A program made the position numbers and the translations under genes. 10,000 bases of DNA from Candidatus Hydrogenedens sp. (GTDB taxonomy: Bacteria; Hydrogenedentota; Hydrogenedentia; Hydrogenedentales; Hydrogenedentaceae): assembly GCA_020216745.1 (NCBI GenBank), contig JAIWNQ010000105.1:1-10000 (forward strand). Direction: 5' to 3'. Every line of letters starts with the position of its first letter. The stretch's first letter is position 1. The notes under the pieces are model-generated. The model was not told the origin of the DNA and searched no databases. It saw only the letters and a program-made list of their open reading frames with translations. This document shows positions 6,950-10,000 of this stretch, piece by piece.

Positions 6950-8143
6950 TTAGTCGTGTTTGGGAAGATTGATAATGTGTGAGTTGATTAGGAATTTAGC
7001 GATTAGTTCTGCTTTTATTTGTGCGCCTTGCTCGTTATTATGAATTAGATCTGTGAATAGATTTCCGTCAACGGGATAGGAATTATCCAAATCTAAAATA
7101 GGTATATTTTGTTCTTTTGCAATTTTCTCTATCACTGAATTCATTTCTTTTATGCCAAACGACATAATTCGATTAATAATAGCAACAGATTTTTCATCTC
7201 TCACTATAAAATGATTATTATGCTTGGATTTGTTTAGAGCATACGTAGTTAAAATGGGAATTATTGATTTGGACTTAGCAAGTAAAACAAGATTAGTCAA
7301 ATTTTGCTCAAACCATATTGGTGGATTGTTTAATAATATGTTCTCAATTGGAATATCCTTAAAAATACCTTCTGGATAAGAACGATTCAATAATTGAACA
7401 ACAACATCTATGAAACAATTTTGCGGGCTTAAATGCATCGAAAACAAATCAAAATGTGGGATTGCATATCCCAGTTTTACAAGGATAATTCGCATTACAG
7501 AACTGGTCTCCCAGAAGGGATAATTAAACATTCCGTCTATACCCCAACGAGCACACGTAATATCTCTCTCTAAAGGATTTTTAGGTATTGGATGAACCAA
7601 TCGGGTAAATATTATATCGTTGAATCCACCATAATAAATGAGAATATCAATAGGTAACCGTGAAACACGAAGGTTAAAATCAATCAAAATCTCAAAACTG
7701 GTCCAGCCATCAACACCCGCATTGATAACTTTTGCTTTAACTCCCTGTTCATTTAAATACTTTTCCAATTGAGCAGGATAGGCTTTCTCCCAGCATTCAA
7801 TATCGTAATCATAGGTAGTTGATTCCCCCAAACATGCAATCCATATTTCCCCATCTTCCTTCGTTCCAAGTTCCTTGCCTCTAAATCCATACAAATTGTG
7901 TTTATTGCACCCCTCCTCATAATTAGGAGACAAAGTATAAACCGTATAAGGGTGCGGTGTTATCCTTAATTTGTTCTTATCCTTATTAAATATCCTTGCA
8001 AGTTGTGTTATCGATGCATAACGGCTCAGCGAATCCTCATCTGCAAAATAATAAACGTATATATTTGTAGATATTTCGGCGAGGACAAAAATAACCCCAG
8101 CGGTTATAACAAAAGATAGAAAAATCTTGAAATATCGTGTCAT
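6950..8143 (-). CDS. Membrane-anchored SGNH/GDSL-type hydrolase, second copy of a tandem pair
   Basis: Residues about 5-33 form one hydrophobic segment after a short basic start, so the protein is probably anchored in the cytoplasmic membrane with the catalytic domain outside. SGNH blocks are all visible: block I CLGESTTYD (104-112) with nucleophile S108 (GES in place of GDS), block II NAGVDGWTS (141-149), block III GGFND (172-176) with N175, and block V DLIH (365-368) giving the Asp/His of the triad. Conserved NLYGFRGKELG and AYPAQLE are familiar from exported SGNH proteins of environmental bacteria. Members cleave or transfer acyl or acetyl esters, often on glycans; the substrate here is unknown. 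The ATG overlaps the stop of the upstream paralogue (ATGA), with AGGA about 10 bases before, so translation is likely coupled. The two copies align without gaps over about 300 residues. Confidence 0.85.
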   Translation of the reverse strand: MTRYFKIFLSFVITAGVIFVLAEISTNIYVYYFADEDSLSRYASITQLARIFNKDKNKLRITPHPYTVYTLSPNYEEGCNKHNLYGFRGKELGTKEDGEIWIACLGESTTYDYDIECWEKAYPAQLEKYLNEQGVKAKVINAGVDGWTSFEILIDFNLRVSRLPIDILIYYGGFNDIIFTRLVHPIPKNPLERDITCARWGIDGMFNYPFWETSSVMRIILVKLGYAIPHFDLFSMHLSPQNCFIDVVVQLLNRSYPEGIFKDIPIENILLNNPPIWFEQNLTNLVLLAKSKSIIPILTTYALNKSKHNNHFIVRDEKSVAIINRIMSFGIKEMNSVIEKIAKEQNIPILDLDNSYPVDGNLFTDLIHNNEQGAQIKAELIAKFLINSHIINLPKHD

Positions 8144-8901
8144 TTACATATTCCTGAGTTAATTAAATACTCACCAAGTAATTCCGCTTTTATATGAGCA
8201 CCTTGTGGTGTGTTATGAACTAAATCAAGGAATAGACTTGGATTTTCTGTTGGAAAATAAGAGGGTAGATCATATAAAGCGGTATTTAATTCAACACTTA
8301 ATTTTTTCAATACATCATTAGTCTCATTAATGCCTCTAATCATTATGTTTTTCAAGATATCTTTCCCAGGAGATGTAGGTACAATCAAAATATCATTTTT
8401 ATTTGATGTGTTTATCATGTATGTCATTAAGACAGGGGTTATGGATTTTGATTTTGCCAGGAGGATAAGATTCCTAATATTGTGTTCGAACCATATTGGA
8501 GGGTTAGATGATAGGATTTTTTCTGGAGAAACTTCCTTAAATATGCCTGATGGGTAGGTGCCTTTTATTAATTGAATGATAAACTGGTTCATCCTATTCT
8601 CAGGGCTGTAATGAAGAAAAATTAAGTCTGTATGAGGTATCGCCAAACCTGCTTTTAACATAAAAATCCGAAGTAATGAACTACGTTCCCAGAATGGATA
8701 ATTAAATAATCCGTCTATACCCCTACGGGCAAGAACGATGTCCCTCTCTAATAGATTATCAGGAATAGGATAGACAAAGCGTGTTTGTCCAACATCATTA
8801 AGCCCACCATAATAAATAACTATATCCACAGGGAATTTAGACACATGAAGTGTAAAATCAATCAGAATCTCAAAACTGGTCCAGCCATCAACACCCGCAT
8901 T
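7688..8901. repeat. 36-base identical segment shared by the two SGNH genes
   Basis: Plus-strand positions 7688-7723 and 8866-8901 are identical for 36 bases, and with one mismatch the match extends about 11 bases further on the low-coordinate side. It encodes the block II region INAGVDGWTSFEI in both genes. Synonymous positions agree as well, whereas nearby codons differ, so the match goes beyond protein-level conservation. Confidence 0.8.
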
Positions 8902-9321
8902 AATTACTTTTGCTTTTATCCCTTTCTCATTTAAGGTTTTCTCCAATTGAGCGGGATAGGCATCTTCCCAGCATTCAATATCAGAATCATATGTTGTAGA
9001 TTCCCCTAAACAGGCTATCCAAATTTCGCCTTCCTTCTTTTCTCCCAGTTCATCTCCCCTGAATCCGTATGAATTATGCTTATTGCAACCATCGGTATAG
9101 TTTGGTGTTAGGAAATACCCCGTATATGGATGAAGAGTCGCCTTTAACTCTGTTCTTTCCTTGTTTACTCTCCTGAAGATTTGCTCAACTGAGGCATAAT
9201 TAGTAAAAGTTCCTTTATCCATGAAGTGGAGTATATAAATATCACACAATATTTCCAAAGTAGCAAAAAGAATTATAAGAACTATCAACCATACAAATAA
9301 AAGCCTAAATATTTTTTTCAT
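8140..9321 (-). CDS. Membrane-anchored SGNH/GDSL-type hydrolase, first copy of a tandem pair
   Basis: Architecture matches its downstream paralogue: an N-terminal hydrophobic anchor (residues about 7-33), block I CLGESTTYD (104-112; S108), block II NAGVDGWTS (141-149), block III GGLND (172-176; N175) and block V DLVH (366-369). The region 195-240 with GIDGLFNYPFWERSS and the NPPIWFE phrase (273-279) is shared with the paralogue and may shape the substrate pocket. The ATG at 9321 lies 18 bases downstream of the URO-D-like stop, so the three genes form a probable operon, although the ribosome site is weak (CAGG about 13 bases before). The copies differ most in residues 300-360, where this one has NTSNKNDILIVPTSPGK. 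An extracytoplasmic esterase or acyltransferase acting on envelope polysaccharide is the natural guess, but nothing nearby proves it. Confidence 0.85.
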   Translation of the reverse strand: MKKIFRLLFVWLIVLIILFATLEILCDIYILHFMDKGTFTNYASVEQIFRRVNKERTELKATLHPYTGYFLTPNYTDGCNKHNSYGFRGDELGEKKEGEIWIACLGESTTYDSDIECWEDAYPAQLEKTLNEKGIKAKVINAGVDGWTSFEILIDFTLHVSKFPVDIVIYYGGLNDVGQTRFVYPIPDNLLERDIVLARRGIDGLFNYPFWERSSLLRIFMLKAGLAIPHTDLIFLHYSPENRMNQFIIQLIKGTYPSGIFKEVSPEKILSSNPPIWFEHNIRNLILLAKSKSITPVLMTYMINTSNKNDILIVPTSPGKDILKNIMIRGINETNDVLKKLSVELNTALYDLPSYFPTENPSLFLDLVHNTPQGAHIKAELLGEYLINSGICK

Positions 9322-9339
9322 TCGTTCTGATTGCCTGTT

Positions 9340-10000
9340 TTAAAAAGACAATAACATTTGCCAGATAAAGGTATAGCCATGTGCTTCAATCCCGTTCCAG
9401 ATTTGTTCAACCAGCAATTCGTCTCCCTTGATTTGAGGTATTTCTTTCCGTTTTTCTTCCCAGGGCACACATACACCAGCAGGTGGATAACAGGACAGCC
9501 ATGACGGTTTCTGGATGTGCAATCCATCTGTGGATTGTACCGTCTGTTCACTGTTTAATACATTGTCAATTCCTGACCAACCCATACCATTATATATTCC
9601 ATATTCACGAGTCGCCTCTGTAAAAGCCTGAATGTTCTCAACTTTTGCATCATTTTGGATAATAGCACTGGCGTCCATAATGTATCCACCATCTTTGGCT
9701 AAAAGTTTTATTAATTTTTTACACTGTTCCCGCACTTCTTTCGGTGTCCCTACTGCAAGGATAGCGTTCGGTAATCCACCACTAATACAGAATTTTTCAC
9801 CTAATATTTTTTGAACTTTTTCGGGAGAACTACGGTCAATATGGAACACAATACTTTTTTCAGGCAATTCTGCGAAAGATTCTAAATGGTCATCCCAATT
9901 ACCTTCTGCATAAAATAAAACCTGCTGCCTTTCTCGCCAGAGTTCTTCAATGATAGGTTTCAGTGTAGGCCAATAGAATTTATGAAATTGTTCTCGAGTA
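9340..10000 (-). CDS. Uroporphyrinogen decarboxylase superfamily (URO-D-like) protein, N-terminus beyond the window
   Basis: The frame is open to the right edge, so the beginning is missing; 219 codons are visible, reading from 9999. The first visible residues, EQFHKFYWPTLKPIIEELW, are followed by VLFYAEGNWDDHLESFAELP, HIDRSSPEKVQKILGEKF, GGLPNAILAVGTPKEV and DGGYIMDASAIIQNDAKVENI. This is the C-terminal half of the TIM-barrel URO-D fold. Such divergent members, common in anaerobic and planctomycete-like bacteria, are more often corrinoid-dependent methyltransferase relatives or of unknown role than true haem enzymes; which applies here cannot be told without the N-terminal half. About 80 residues after the family core (NGMGWSGIDNV to the end) form an extra tail with SWLSCYPPAGVCVPW. 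An internal in-frame TTG at 9867 is not needed as a start, since homology continues upstream. It probably leads the SGNH operon. Confidence 0.82.
   Translation of the reverse strand, partial: TREQFHKFYWPTLKPIIEELWRERQQVLFYAEGNWDDHLESFAELPEKSIVFHIDRSSPEKVQKILGEKFCISGGLPNAILAVGTPKEVREQCKKLIKLLAKDGGYIMDASAIIQNDAKVENIQAFTEATREYGIYNGMGWSGIDNVLNSEQTVQSTDGLHIQKPSWLSCYPPAGVCVPWEEKRKEIPQIKGDELLVEQIWNGIEAHGYTFIWQMLLSF

Noticed and set aside
9318..9551. A 77-codon minus-strand frame overlapping the URO-D-like gene
   Set aside because: It overlaps the conserved URO-D frame for nearly its full length and shows no family resemblance.
1..10000. CRISPR array, tRNA or rRNA genes
   Set aside because: No regularly spaced repeats, cloverleaf-like sequences or conserved rRNA segments were seen in any part of the window.

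Overview
The window reads as an AT-leaning bacterial chromosome fragment. A very large exported beta-helix/Ig protein, an exported SGNH hydrolase pair, an 'atypical' URO-D-like protein and a type II_X phosphofructokinase would fit an environmental lineage of the Planctomycetota, Lentisphaerota or Candidatus Hydrogenedentota kind. This is an inference from gene content; there is no rRNA or other taxonomic marker, so the assignment is weak.

Layout. (1) From 3002 down to the left edge, on the minus strand, runs one uninterrupted open frame of 1000 codons with no stop inside the window: a secreted protein with a signal peptide, a beta-helix-like region, a cadherin-like domain and at least three SbsA-type Ig-like domains. 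(2) A 135-base, very AT-rich divergent promoter region (3003-3137) with an 11-base perfect inverted repeat near both start codons. (3) On the plus strand, a 434-residue 6-phosphofructokinase (3138-4442). (4) On the plus strand, a compact, strongly AT-rich restriction-modification cassette (4556-6827): a DNA methyltransferase with motif TSPPY, followed 3 bases later by a restriction endonuclease-like gene split into two overlapping frames at a run of eight A. (5) On the minus strand, converging on the cassette, an apparent operon read right to left: the 3' part of a URO-D-superfamily gene (cut by the right edge), then two tandem paralogous SGNH/GDSL hydrolases (8140-9321 and 6950-8143) linked by an ATGA start/stop overlap.

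How the parts work together. Methyltransferase and nuclease form a self-contained defence unit sitting between a central-metabolism gene and a cell-surface operon. Its base composition is visibly poorer in GC than the left-hand gene, which suggests lateral acquisition. The break in the nuclease falls between the presumed catalytic Asp and the presumed catalytic Lys, so the first frame alone cannot make a complete active site; joining the frames (loss of one A, or a +1 shift) gives one 326-residue protein. This could be a decayed nuclease, a slippage-controlled or phase-variable nuclease, or an assembly error, and it is the most interesting point of the window. The SGNH pair likely acts outside the cytoplasmic membrane on acyl or acetyl esters of envelope glycans, but its substrate is not visible from sequence.
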